From an uncultured Eubacterium sp. (lineage in GTDB: Bacteria > Bacillota > Clostridia > Lachnospirales > Lachnospiraceae), in the NCBI GenBank assembly GCA_910584595.1, contig CAJUBQ010000078.1, positions 1 through 21,921 of the forward strand: 21,921 bases of DNA, given 5' to 3'. A model generated the notes under the pieces. That model saw nothing but the letters and a program-made list of their open reading frames with translations, did not search any database and had not been told where the DNA came from. Numbering within the stretch: position 1 is the first letter of the stretch; every line of letters begins with the position of its first letter. The position numbers and the translations under genes were made by a program. This document shows, piece by piece, positions 15,014 through 21,921 of this stretch.

Positions 15014-16030
15014 CTAATTAAATCCTACTACTTTCTGCGCGATTTTATATGCCGCGATCGATATCCTCCTTCCGCTTTTTCCCGGAAGATTCATGGTATT
15101 GCCCATGATCCCATTTCGCAAATGATGGAACAGACGCAAATCTGCCTGCTTAATATAACTCCATAACTCCCTCTTTTTTTCCAGATTTTCCGGTGTCCCG
15201 GAACGGATCAGCAGCACCGTAGAGATTACTGTTATAATTTCCAGATAATTAAACATATATTTCCGCTGCTTCTTATTTGGTATTTTCCACAGATCATACG
15301 TATCAATCATGATCTTATTTACTTTGATCTGCTGGTCGATGCGCCGAATCATAATCTCCTCGTTCACCGACTGATCTTCACGCCCGATATAATACCGGTA
15401 AAAATCCACATCCAGATAATACATGGTCTTTACATACGGAAGCGGCGTATATACATACAGATTATCTACATAAAACGTATGCTTCGGCAGCTCAAGACCA
15501 CAGTCACGCAGCAGCTTCGTCCGATAAATAACGGAATGCATCAAAAGATACTGTCCCTTACGCATATGACGCACGTCACTCCAGGTAAAAATTTTGTTTT
15601 GAACGAGCGCAGACGTATATTTCATTACTTTTTTATGCTTTGCGCCTTCTTTTTCATAGACAAAATTAGAAATGAGCATGTCAAGCGTCTGATCTGACCC
15701 TACAATCTCACGAAGCGTTTCCAGTATCTTCTCATAAGCCTGCGCATCTACCCAGTCGTCACTGTCTACCACTTTAAAAAACAGCCCGGATGCATTCGCC
15801 AGTCCGGCATTTACTGCAGCCCCATGTCCGCCGTTTTCCTGATGAATCGCTTTTACAATGTGCGGATAACGTTTTTCATATGCATCTGCAATTTCCGATG
15901 TCAGATCATGAGAACCGTCGTCCACGATCAATATTTCCACATCTTCTCCGCCAGGGAGCAGTGAATGAATACACCGTTCCATATAATCCTGCGAATTATA
16001 ACATGGTATTGCAATAGATAATAACTTCAT
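15014..16030 (-). CDS. Family 2 glycosyltransferase
   Basis: 338-residue GT-A fold transferase that moves a sugar from a nucleotide donor to a growing glycan at the inner face of the membrane. The N terminus is classic GT2: LLSIAIPCYNSQDYMERCI, then VDDGS (36-40), GGHGAAVNAGL and the metal-binding VDSDD (88-92). The C-terminal half is less conserved, with basic, aromatic helices and no clear transmembrane pass. ATG at 16030 follows AAAGGAG. It starts 11 nt after the glf stop, so a galactofuranose donor or a glycan containing it is a reasonable inference; donor and acceptor cannot be read from sequence. Confidence 0.93.
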   Translation of the reverse strand: MKLLSIAIPCYNSQDYMERCIHSLLPGGEDVEILIVDDGSHDLTSEIADAYEKRYPHIVKAIHQENGGHGAAVNAGLANASGLFFKVVDSDDWVDAQAYEKILETLREIVGSDQTLDMLISNFVYEKEGAKHKKVMKYTSALVQNKIFTWSDVRHMRKGQYLLMHSVIYRTKLLRDCGLELPKHTFYVDNLYVYTPLPYVKTMYYLDVDFYRYYIGREDQSVNEEIMIRRIDQQIKVNKIMIDTYDLWKIPNKKQRKYMFNYLEIITVISTVLLIRSGTPENLEKKRELWSYIKQADLRLFHHLRNGIMGNTMNLPGKSGRRISIAAYKIAQKVVGFN

Positions 16031-16041
16031 TTTGTTCTCCT

Positions 16042-17223
16042 TTAACGCAGCTGCTTTTGACTCTGACAGTCAGGCAAAGATTCTGCAAGCTCCAATGCTT
16101 TTTTCGTCATAGCATCGATATTATAATACTTATACTCTGCCAGTCTGCCAAGCAGATACAGATTCGAATACTGCTGCGTTAGTTTTTTGTACTTTTGATA
16201 TAATGCCTCATTTTCCGGATTCATAATCGCATAGTAAGGGATTTCTCCATCTGCTCCGGTATAGGCAAACGGATACTCCCTTATAATCGTCGTGCCATCC
16301 GCATCTTTTTGCCTTGTCAGATACTTAAACTCCGTGATGCGGGTAAAATCTTCACTCACCGTATAATTGACAACACTGTGTCCATTCTGAAAATCATCCT
16401 GCGCCAGATGCTCAAACTCAAACCTTAACGACCGGTACGGCAGCCTGCCATATCTGCAGTCATACAGCTCATCCAGCGCTCCGGTAAAGATCACGTTTCC
16501 TTCAAATTTCTGTCCATCCAGCAAAATTTCATTTTCCCGAAACTGCAGAAGTTCTCTTGCATCCATGCCTGTTTGAACCGTAATATTTTCATGATCGAGC
16601 ATACGGACAAACATCTTAAGAAATCCATGTTTTGGCACACCCTGATATTTATCCTGGAAATAGCGGTTGTCATAGGAAATAAGTACGGGCACTCTGCCTG
16701 TAACTTCCGGACTGATCTCCTCCGGCGTCTGTCCCCACTGTTTCATCGTATATTTCAAAAACACATTTTCATAAACGTACTGTGCGATCGCCTGTATCTG
16801 CGGATCCGGGTTTTCTCTAAGTTTCATAATCGGAACTCTGCTGCCTTCGCCGTAAGCCCCGATTAATTTTTTTTCCAACGCAGCTGCAGTCTCCTTATCA
16901 TAAATCATATGCAGTGTGTTTAAATTAAATGGAATCGGAATCAGCCTTCCATCTACATTTGCAACTACCTGATGACCATTTTCATACAGGATCCATTCTG
17001 TGAATCTGGATAAATACATAAATACATCTTCCATATTTGTATGAAAAATGTGCGGTCCATACTCATGAACTAAAATCCCATAATCATCCGGCCTGTCATA
17101 GCAGTTGCCGCCAATATGATCCCTTTTTTCCACAACAAGTACTTTATGACCTTTTTTTTCTGCCAGCTGTCTGGCCACTGTGCTTCCCGCAATACCGGCT
17201 CCAATTACAATACTGTCGTACAT
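16042..17223 (-). CDS. glf: UDP-galactopyranose mutase
   Basis: FAD-dependent enzyme that converts UDP-galactopyranose to UDP-galactofuranose, the donor for galactofuranose in surface polysaccharides. The Rossmann FAD motif GAGIAG is at residues 8-13, the active-site GPHIFHT at 56-62, and VEKRDHIGGNCYD at 32-43. The C-terminal part has PYYAIMNPENEALYQKY and GRLAEYKYYNID, typical of the family. The start is uncertain: ATG 17223 gives the usual N terminus (MYDSIVIGAG, 393 residues) but a weak binding site, while ATG 17271 adds 16 unlike residues. GAGGAAGGAG lies 24 nt before the latter, too far to serve it. First gene of a three-gene operon. Confidence 0.95.
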   Translation of the reverse strand: MYDSIVIGAGIAGSTVARQLAEKKGHKVLVVEKRDHIGGNCYDRPDDYGILVHEYGPHIFHTNMEDVFMYLSRFTEWILYENGHQVVANVDGRLIPIPFNLNTLHMIYDKETAAALEKKLIGAYGEGSRVPIMKLRENPDPQIQAIAQYVYENVFLKYTMKQWGQTPEEISPEVTGRVPVLISYDNRYFQDKYQGVPKHGFLKMFVRMLDHENITVQTGMDARELLQFRENEILLDGQKFEGNVIFTGALDELYDCRYGRLPYRSLRFEFEHLAQDDFQNGHSVVNYTVSEDFTRITEFKYLTRQKDADGTTIIREYPFAYTGADGEIPYYAIMNPENEALYQKYKKLTQQYSNLYLLGRLAEYKYYNIDAMTKKALELAESLPDCQSQKQLR

Positions 17224-17324
17224 AACTTTCTGCTGCAATGGAAACTGTAACTTTTGCTCTGCTGCATGCATTACAATTTGCCGAATTAACAGCTACTCCT
17301 TCCTCTAAAATGCCGTTCAAAAAG

Positions 17325-17353
17325 ATTATACACAATTTTTCGCAAAAATCCAA
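17325..17353 (-). promoter_or_regulatory. glf operon promoter
   Basis: On the minus strand, TTGGAT (17348-17353), a 17-nt spacer and TATAAT (17325-17330), about 100 nt before ATG 17223. Confidence 0.75.
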
Positions 17354-17387
17354 TGCTTTTACACAACTAAAAAATATTTATGAAAAA

Positions 17388-17470
17388 ATCACGTTTAAAA
17401 AAATTCACATTTTAAAAAGTTCACATTTTATTTACAATATCCTCATTTCTTTCACATACGCATTTCACAA
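17388..17470. repeat. Array of TTCACAT-like motifs upstream of the glf promoter
   Basis: ATCACGT (17388), TTCACAT (17404), TTCACAT (17420), TTCACAT (17451) and TTCACAA (17464), the first three exactly 16 bp apart, in very AT-rich DNA starting 35 bp upstream of the -35 box. Could be binding sites for a regulator of glf or simply chance recurrence in AT-rich sequence. Confidence 0.4.
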
Positions 17471-17539
17471 ATTACCTTTATGATAATTACAGTTGATACA
17501 AAACATCAATTACTAATTAATAATCATTTTCATATTTTA

Positions 17540-17595
17540 AACGCAGCTGCGCGTTGCAGCAGCAGCCGCGTTACCCTGCCGCAAACAGGCAGGGT
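17540..17595. other. GC-rich tandem hairpins, possible structured RNA
   Basis: Two adjacent stems: AACGCAGCTGC (17540-17550) with GCAGCCGCGTT (17562-17572), one mismatch, then directly ACCCTGCC (17573-17580) with GGCAGGGT (17588-17595). They stand out as a GC-rich block in AT-rich surroundings. No known RNA family was recognised, and the transcribed strand is not certain. Confidence 0.45.
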
Positions 17596-17633
17596 TCCTC
17601 CCAAAGCTAATTACTTATTTTCTTTTTCATATA

Positions 17634-17659
17634 AAGCCGGTGTCCCCTAACACCGGCTT
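17634..17659 (-). terminator. mutY terminator hairpin
   Basis: A perfect 10-bp stem, AAGCCGGTGT (17634-17643) with ACACCGGCTT (17650-17659), 6-nt loop, only 4 nt after the mutY stop. The following minus-strand tract (TTTATAT) is short of Ts, so termination may lean on the further hairpins downstream. Confidence 0.7.
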
Positions 17660-17663
17660 CCCC

Positions 17664-18761
17664 TTATTCTGTCTGTTCTTTTGAAATTCCCAAATGAATA
17701 TTCATATATCTGGTATATCGTGCAAATGCGGATGGAATCGCATATTTATGCTCAGATACTTCTTTGTTCACAAATACGTATCCTTCTTTTTGACCTGCCG
17801 GTTCTTCCAGCTGGGCGACTCTGACCATATATCCGCTCATCTGCCATTCTATATGAGAAAATATATGTCTGGCGTCTTCTAACGGTTCAATTTTTAACGG
17901 CAGAAGCTCCAGACTTTCTACATATTTTGTTACTTCTTCCCTCGTCAGATGCCCTTCCAGATTTGGGAACTCGTACATACCAGCCAGAAGCCCCCGTTTC
18001 GGACGCCGATGCAATAATACATTTTCTCCATCCCGAATGACAAGCACTGTTTTTTCTTCTATTTTTCTTGGTTTTGCTTTGCCTTTTTTTGGCAAACCTG
18101 CGTAACTCCCATTCTTGTATGCCATACAAAACGGCTGCCACGGACATTGTGCACACTTTGGTTCGCCGTTTGGCACACAGACAGTTGCTCCAAGCTCCAT
18201 CATTGCCTGTGTAAACATACCTGCCTGTTTTTTTGGAATCACAGGCTGCAGCAGCTTTTCCGCTTCTGTCTTCACAGACTGCTTTAAAATATCTGAATCA
18301 TCCTCTGACACCCGCATTAAAATACGCAGCACGTTTCCGTCCACAGCAGGAACCGGGATGCCATAAGCAATGGAAGCAATCGCACCTGCCGTATAATGTC
18401 CGATTCCTTTTAGCTTTAACAGCGCCTCATAATCCGCAGGGAGTACGCCGTCGTATTCTTCCATCACGGTGCAGGCTGCTTTTTGCATATTTCTGACACG
18501 ATTGTAATACCCCAGCCCTTCCCATAATTTTAATAAACGCTCTTGCGGACAGTTTGCCAGCAGCTCAATATTCGACAGTTCCCGCATAAAACGTTCAAAA
18601 TACGGTTTTACTGCTTCTACACGCGTCTGCTGGAGCATAATCTCTGACACCCACACCCTGTATGGCGTAGGCTCTTCTCTCCATGGCAAAACCCTTGCAT
18701 GATGGGGATACCATTCCAGCAAGGGCTGCACTAATTGTTTTAATGGATAATCTTTTAGCAT
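17664..18761 (-). CDS. mutY: A/G-specific adenine DNA glycosylase
   Basis: Base-excision repair enzyme that removes adenine paired with 8-oxoguanine. The length of 365 residues is normal. Catalytic Glu40 lies in WVSEIMLQQTRV. The helix-hairpin-helix LKGIGHYTAGAIAS is followed by VDGNV with catalytic Asp141. The [4Fe-4S] cluster ligands are Cys195, Cys203, Cys206 and Cys212 (spacing x7, x2, x5). The C-terminal Nudix-like domain that reads 8-oxoguanine has RGLLAGMYEFPNLEGH. ATG at 18761 follows AGGAG. The gene is 40 nt downstream of the lysozyme-like gene with no clear terminator between them, so read-through transcription is likely. Confidence 0.97.
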   Translation of the reverse strand: MLKDYPLKQLVQPLLEWYPHHARVLPWREEPTPYRVWVSEIMLQQTRVEAVKPYFERFMRELSNIELLANCPQERLLKLWEGLGYYNRVRNMQKAACTVMEEYDGVLPADYEALLKLKGIGHYTAGAIASIAYGIPVPAVDGNVLRILMRVSEDDSDILKQSVKTEAEKLLQPVIPKKQAGMFTQAMMELGATVCVPNGEPKCAQCPWQPFCMAYKNGSYAGLPKKGKAKPRKIEEKTVLVIRDGENVLLHRRPKRGLLAGMYEFPNLEGHLTREEVTKYVESLELLPLKIEPLEDARHIFSHIEWQMSGYMVRVAQLEEPAGQKEGYVFVNKEVSEHKYAIPSAFARYTRYMNIHLGISKEQTE

Positions 18762-18801
18762 TCTAAAACTCCTGTATCATAACAAGCGTGAAATGTTACA
18801 A

Positions 18802-20799
18802 TTATTTACGCACGCCTGTTACTCCTTTTGAAGACGGACTTTTTATGATTACTTTATTTTGCTGCATACCGTATTTTATCACATAATAATAAGTCTTGCC
18901 GATTTTTGCAGTTTTATCCTCAAAACCTGTTTTTTTCATATTGGTAATTGTCTTGATACGCTTGTATGCGCCGCCTTTTTCTTTCCGGTAAATATAGACC
19001 CGGTTTGCCTTCGTATACTTTTTCCAGCTGATCGTATTTGCTTTCGAGCTGCTCTTCATTACTGCTTCCGGTATCTTTGACTGCACTGCGAGCATCTGTT
19101 TTAACATGTCTTGCGTCTGGTCTCCAACGATGCCGTCCGCCACAATTCCACATTTTTTCTGAAATGCAGTTACGATTTTCGTCATAGATTTATTCCAGCT
19201 GCCATTCACGGTAATCTGCGCTCCGTCCAAAGAAATCAGCGTTGCCTGCAGCCACTGTACATGCTGCTGTTTCATTTTCTTTTCTGCATAAAGCGCCCCT
19301 GTTGGTTTCGGATAATCACCTGGATTCGTCGAATAAACGGTTACCGGAATCGATAACTGCGCAGCCTCATATTCGTCGGTCTCTCTTTGCTTTACAATAA
19401 TCTCTGCTTTGCCTGCACCGGTAACCTTTACCACACCGGATGCATCTACCGTTAATACTGCGCTTTCCGATGATCGATACGTGATCTGGTCGTCTCCCCG
19501 GCTGCTCGTTACTTCTATCTGAAACGGTTCACTTGTATCATTGACCGCATAACTTGTTTTCGTCGCTTTCAGTGTCGTCTCTTCCAATGGTTTTACGACC
19601 GGAGGCTGTGGCTCTTGCACCGACGCGCCTGGATTTTGCGGTGTATCCGGCTCCGGTTCCAATACGCCCGGGTTTTGCGGTGTATCCGGCTCCGGTTCCG
19701 ATGTGCCAGGATTTTGCGGCAGATCCGGTTCCGGAATCGATGTGCCCGGATTTTGCGGCAGATTTGGGTCTTGTGACGACGAGCGATTTTGAAACAATTC
19801 TCTGATAAGCATAACAATTGTTTCTTTTCCTGCATAGCCATCTACCGTAAGCTTTTTTACAGACTGGAAATTTGATACCGCCGCTTTTGTAGCATCATCA
19901 TAGGTGTTGGTAACCGTAAGCCCTGCATGGATACATGTATTTAATGCCCGCTGTACCCATGCTGTGCCAAACCCTATAGCTGATTCATAATCACTCGGAA
20001 TATAAGAATCAACCGCAGCACAATATGTCCATCCTAAATTTGTCGCATATTGATAAGTCTCAAAACGCCTTTTTTGATATGCGCTGTTACCCATTACGGA
20101 ATCACAGATCGCTGCTTCGTGCAGCTCGTTAAGCGTAACTGTTTCATAGCTGCCTGTATATCTGGATGCAGATAACGCTACCCGGCCCGAAGCTCCTGCC
20201 CCGCCCTGATTTGCCAGATCTGCAAAATAAACTAACGCCGGTTCGTTCGTAATTCCCAAACGTAATCCCTGTTCAATATATTCTGTAATATCTTTTACAG
20301 CCAAAACATCCTGAGCCTCTTTACTTTCCTGCGACGCCAACAGTTTTTTTACCGCGGAAGCTTCTTTTGACGTGAATTTTCTCGTGCTCCATTTTGTCGT
20401 ATCTGTCGTGGAAACAATTTCCTGATACAAAGCGTCTCCCAATAACTCCTGTGCCTGCACCTCATCCGCCTTTGTAATCGTCTGAAGCAAAGATAGCGCC
20501 CTCCAGCCATGCCACTGCAGCTTTCCGACCGATACTGCCCCATTATCATTTGGATTTACAGAATTGTAACTGCCTTCGTTATGATACAAAATCTGTGCCG
20601 CTGCAGACACAACCGCATCCATCTGCACCTGTGCTGCCTGCACCGGATGCGAAGGAATCAGCAGCATCGCAAGCAGCATTCCAAGCAATGTTTTGGATGT
20701 CAGGCGTTTTCGCTGATTAATATATTTATTTGATTTTTCTGATTTTGATTTATACGCTCTGGATTCTTCTGATTTTTCTGATCTGGATTTGTCCAACAT
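18802..20799 (-). CDS. Secreted modular lysozyme-like cell-wall protein
   Basis: 665 residues, exported. A Ser/Lys/Glu-rich N-terminal stretch (2-32) precedes a signal segment (about 33-56, LLGMLLAMLLIPSHPVQAA). Residues about 60-262 form a lysozyme-like domain with NEGSYNSVNPNDNGAVS and GKLQWHG; Glu75 is the candidate catalytic acid. Then a peptidoglycan-binding type 1 domain (about 275-335), a Pro/Glu repeat linker (343-400), an Ig-like BIG2 domain (about 408-488), a second peptidoglycan-binding domain (about 508-570) and a fibronectin-like C terminus. A role in trimming peptidoglycan at the cell surface is inferred. ATG 20799 follows GGAAGG; a TTG at 20817 lies before the binding site. Confidence 0.88.
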   Translation of the reverse strand: MLDKSRSEKSEESRAYKSKSEKSNKYINQRKRLTSKTLLGMLLAMLLIPSHPVQAAQVQMDAVVSAAAQILYHNEGSYNSVNPNDNGAVSVGKLQWHGWRALSLLQTITKADEVQAQELLGDALYQEIVSTTDTTKWSTRKFTSKEASAVKKLLASQESKEAQDVLAVKDITEYIEQGLRLGITNEPALVYFADLANQGGAGASGRVALSASRYTGSYETVTLNELHEAAICDSVMGNSAYQKRRFETYQYATNLGWTYCAAVDSYIPSDYESAIGFGTAWVQRALNTCIHAGLTVTNTYDDATKAAVSNFQSVKKLTVDGYAGKETIVMLIRELFQNRSSSQDPNLPQNPGTSIPEPDLPQNPGTSEPEPDTPQNPGVLEPEPDTPQNPGASVQEPQPPVVKPLEETTLKATKTSYAVNDTSEPFQIEVTSSRGDDQITYRSSESAVLTVDASGVVKVTGAGKAEIIVKQRETDEYEAAQLSIPVTVYSTNPGDYPKPTGALYAEKKMKQQHVQWLQATLISLDGAQITVNGSWNKSMTKIVTAFQKKCGIVADGIVGDQTQDMLKQMLAVQSKIPEAVMKSSSKANTISWKKYTKANRVYIYRKEKGGAYKRIKTITNMKKTGFEDKTAKIGKTYYYVIKYGMQQNKVIIKSPSSKGVTGVRK
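19631..19772. repeat. 39-bp coding minisatellite in the Pro-rich linker
   Basis: Units begin at 19631, 19670, 19709 and 19748, each opening GGATTTTGCGG or GGGTTTTGCGG; the fourth diverges after about 25 nt. They encode 13-residue repeats of the form D-x-PQNPG-xx-xPEP. Units 1-2 and units 3-4 are the most alike, suggesting stepwise duplication. Confidence 0.9.
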
Positions 20800-20898
20800 A
20801 TGCCATTCCTTCCTCAATTACCAAATTCCACTAAAAAGCCCCACGCAATATATATACGAAAGTATCCTAAAAAATATCGGTATCTTCCCTCATTTTTA

Positions 20899-20927
20899 TT
20901 GACATCTCTTTCACAAAGTTATAAATT
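20899..20927 (+). promoter_or_regulatory. Probable crt promoter
   Basis: TTGACA (20899-20904), a 17-nt spacer and TAAATT (20922-20927). It lies in the divergent gap between the lysozyme-like gene and crt, about 50 nt before the crt ATG. Confidence 0.65.
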
Positions 20928-20975
20928 ATAAAGTATGAAGCAACTTAATTACATATTTGTAGGAGGAAACAAACA

Positions 20976-21770
20976 ATGAACAACTTAAAACTCGAAGTTG
21001 AAAATCAGATCGCGGTTCTTACGATTACAAGACCTGCAGCATTAAATGCTTTAAACAGTGAAACACTGGACGAATTAAACACTGTTTTAACAGAAATCGA
21101 AGCAAGAGACGATGTTAAAGTCGTAATCTTAACCGGCGGTCCTGACAAAAAAGGCAATGCGTTCAAATCATTCGTAGCCGGCGCTGATATCGCTGAAATG
21201 GTTAACTTTACCGCTGCACAGGCACGTGCTTTTGGTATGAGAGCTTCTGCTCCATTCTTTAAATTAATGAACATGCGTCAGGTAACTATCGCAGCAGTCA
21301 ACGGCTTTGCGCTTGGCGGAGGCTGCGAGATCTGCATGGCATGTGATATCCGCATCGCTTCTGATAACGCAACATTCGCACAGCCGGAATGCGGTCTTGG
21401 AATTATCCCTGGTTTCGGCGGCACACAGCGTCTTGCCCGTCTCGTTGGTATGGGACGTGCAAAAGAAATGATCTTCACCTGTGACAACATCAATGCAGAA
21501 GAAGCATTCCGCATCGGACTTGTAAACAAAGTCGTTTCTACTGAAGAATTAATGCCGACAGCAAAAGCTATGGCTGAAAAAATCGCCTCCAAAGCAAGCT
21601 ATGCTGTATCTATCGCAAAAGCAGCCATTAACAACGGTTACGATATGGATATTAAAAACGCTGTTGAAATGGAAGCAAATCTGTTTGGCGTAACATGCTC
21701 TACACACGACAAGCAGGAAGGCATGACTGCATTCTTAGAAAAACGGAAAGCTGATCTGACTGACTTCTAA
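20976..21770 (+). CDS. crt: Crotonase, 3-hydroxybutyryl-CoA dehydratase / enoyl-CoA hydratase
   Basis: 264-residue crotonase-fold enzyme. By similarity it dehydrates 3-hydroxybutyryl-CoA to crotonyl-CoA in the butyrate/butanol pathway; a general enoyl-CoA hydratase cannot be excluded. The oxyanion-hole segment is FVAGADIAEM (66-75), and the two catalytic glutamates are Glu118 in ALGGGCEICMACD and Glu138 in PECGLGIIPGFGGTQRLARL. The C terminus EGMTAFLEKRKADLTDF is typical. ATG at 20976 follows a perfect AGGAGG (20961-20966). It is flanked by its own promoter and a strong terminator, so it is transcribed alone; no thl, hbd, bcd or etf gene is in the window. Confidence 0.95.
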   Translation: MNNLKLEVENQIAVLTITRPAALNALNSETLDELNTVLTEIEARDDVKVVILTGGPDKKGNAFKSFVAGADIAEMVNFTAAQARAFGMRASAPFFKLMNMRQVTIAAVNGFALGGGCEICMACDIRIASDNATFAQPECGLGIIPGFGGTQRLARLVGMGRAKEMIFTCDNINAEEAFRIGLVNKVVSTEELMPTAKAMAEKIASKASYAVSIAKAAINNGYDMDIKNAVEMEANLFGVTCSTHDKQEGMTAFLEKRKADLTDF

Positions 21771-21792
21771 ATTTATGTATTAAGTCTGTGAC

Positions 21793-21830
21793 AGCGTATA
21801 AATTATGAAAAAATATATTATTTATACGCT
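21793..21830. repeat. AT-rich inverted repeat after crt
   Basis: AGCGTATAAA (21793-21802) pairs perfectly with TTTATACGCT (21821-21830) across an AT-rich loop, directly ahead of the crt terminator. Possibly a transcript-stabilising 3' hairpin; function not shown. Confidence 0.5.
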
Positions 21831-21832
21831 AT

Positions 21833-21864
21833 AAAAAAGAAGGAGCGCCCGCTCCTTCTTTTTT
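21833..21864 (+). terminator. crt terminator
   Basis: A perfect 14-bp stem, AAAAAAGAAGGAGC (21833-21846) with GCTCCTTCTTTTTT (21851-21864), loop GCCC. It ends in a T6 run and is bidirectional in form. Confidence 0.95.
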
Positions 21865-21871
21865 GATGCTA

Positions 21872-21921
21872 GAGCGTGTTTGAAAAATCATTCCCGCGAT
21901 CTGCACTCCCCACTTTGCGGA
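21872..21921. mobile_element. Second copy of the fold-back MITE, cut by the window end (copy 2)
   Basis: The visible 50 nt start GAGCGTGTTTGAAAAAT and match the reverse complement of 1065-1114 at 49 of 50 positions (one A/T difference). The copy is therefore inverted relative to copy 1. TA (21870-21871) precedes it, as at copy 1. It sits 7 nt after the crt terminator. Confidence 0.9.

Larger units (their letters stand above)
17272..17663. other. Long intergenic region between mutY and glf
   Basis: About 390 nt without a supported gene. From high to low coordinate it holds the mutY terminator (17634-17659), a GC-rich pair of hairpins (17540-17595), an AT-rich stretch with TTCACAT-like motifs, and the glf promoter. 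The one open frame that crosses the glf start region (to 17353) has no start codon near the available binding site and overlaps glf, so it was not called. Confidence 0.7.

Noticed and set aside
17144..17353. 69-codon frame overlapping the glf start
   Set aside because: It runs through the glf promoter and coding region in another frame and its start lies at the promoter -35, upstream of the likely transcript start.
17492..17660. Plus-strand small RNA with promoter TTGATA
   Set aside because: A TTGATA box exists near 17493 but the -10 at 17-nt spacing is poor and no T-run follows the last hairpin on the plus strand, so strand and start cannot be supported; kept only as an unassigned hairpin region.
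19631..19786. CRISPR-like array
   Set aside because: The units are directly adjacent, without spacers, and stay in frame inside a secreted protein gene, so this is a coding minisatellite.

Overview
The window looks like chromosomal DNA of an anaerobic clostridium, most likely Lachnospiraceae. The reasons are a moderate-to-low GC content, strong AGGAGG-type ribosome binding sites, a clostridial-type pyruvate phosphate dikinase and glycyl-tRNA synthetase, a C_GCAxxG_C_C protein, a PreP-like M16C peptidase and a crotonase. The genus cannot be fixed from sequence alone. Almost all genes lie on the minus strand. Only crt and the transposase remnant at the left edge are on the plus strand.

Layout. 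(a) 1-1462: a decayed IS630-family insertion sequence with perfect 26-bp ends and flanking TA dinucleotides. Its transposase is broken three times, the last time by a nested 160-bp fold-back MITE. (b) 1463-1684: an 82-bp perfectly centred palindrome and a bidirectional terminator. (c) 1685-8775, minus strand: era, a small YqzL-like gene, recO, a lipoprotein gene, glyS (glyQS type) and ppdK. This is the conserved Firmicutes order around era-recO-glyS-ppdK. (d) 8844-14609: a large M16C metallopeptidase (probable TTG start), an MscS channel, a DUF1015 protein and a C_GCAxxG_C_C protein. (e) 14728-17223: a surface-glycan operon of glf (UDP-galactopyranose mutase), a family 2 glycosyltransferase and an unrecognised 89-residue protein, ending in a strong terminator. 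(f) 17224-17663: a long intergenic region with the glf promoter, an array of TTCACAT-like motifs, and a GC-rich island of hairpins next to the mutY terminator. (g) 17664-20799: mutY and a secreted, modular, lysozyme-like wall hydrolase with a 39-bp minisatellite. (h) 20899-21864: a monocistronic crt with its own promoter and terminator. (i) 21872-21921: the start of a second MITE copy, inverted relative to the first.

Functionally this is mostly core genome: translation (GlyRS), ribosome maturation (Era), DNA repair (RecO, MutY), PEP/pyruvate interconversion (PPDK), crotonyl-CoA hydration, osmotic safety (MscS), and cell-envelope work (Glf, glycosyltransferase, lysozyme-like enzyme, lipoprotein). 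I do not see a convincing new defence or biosynthetic system.

The most interesting signals are structural. They are the nested and inverted MITE pair whose TA target site can be reconstructed by restoring the transposase frame, the 82-bp palindrome, the mutY-glf intergenic region with hairpins and a motif array, and the unrecognised 89-aa gene attached to the galactofuranose-type operon. No rRNA, tRNA or CRISPR array was seen.
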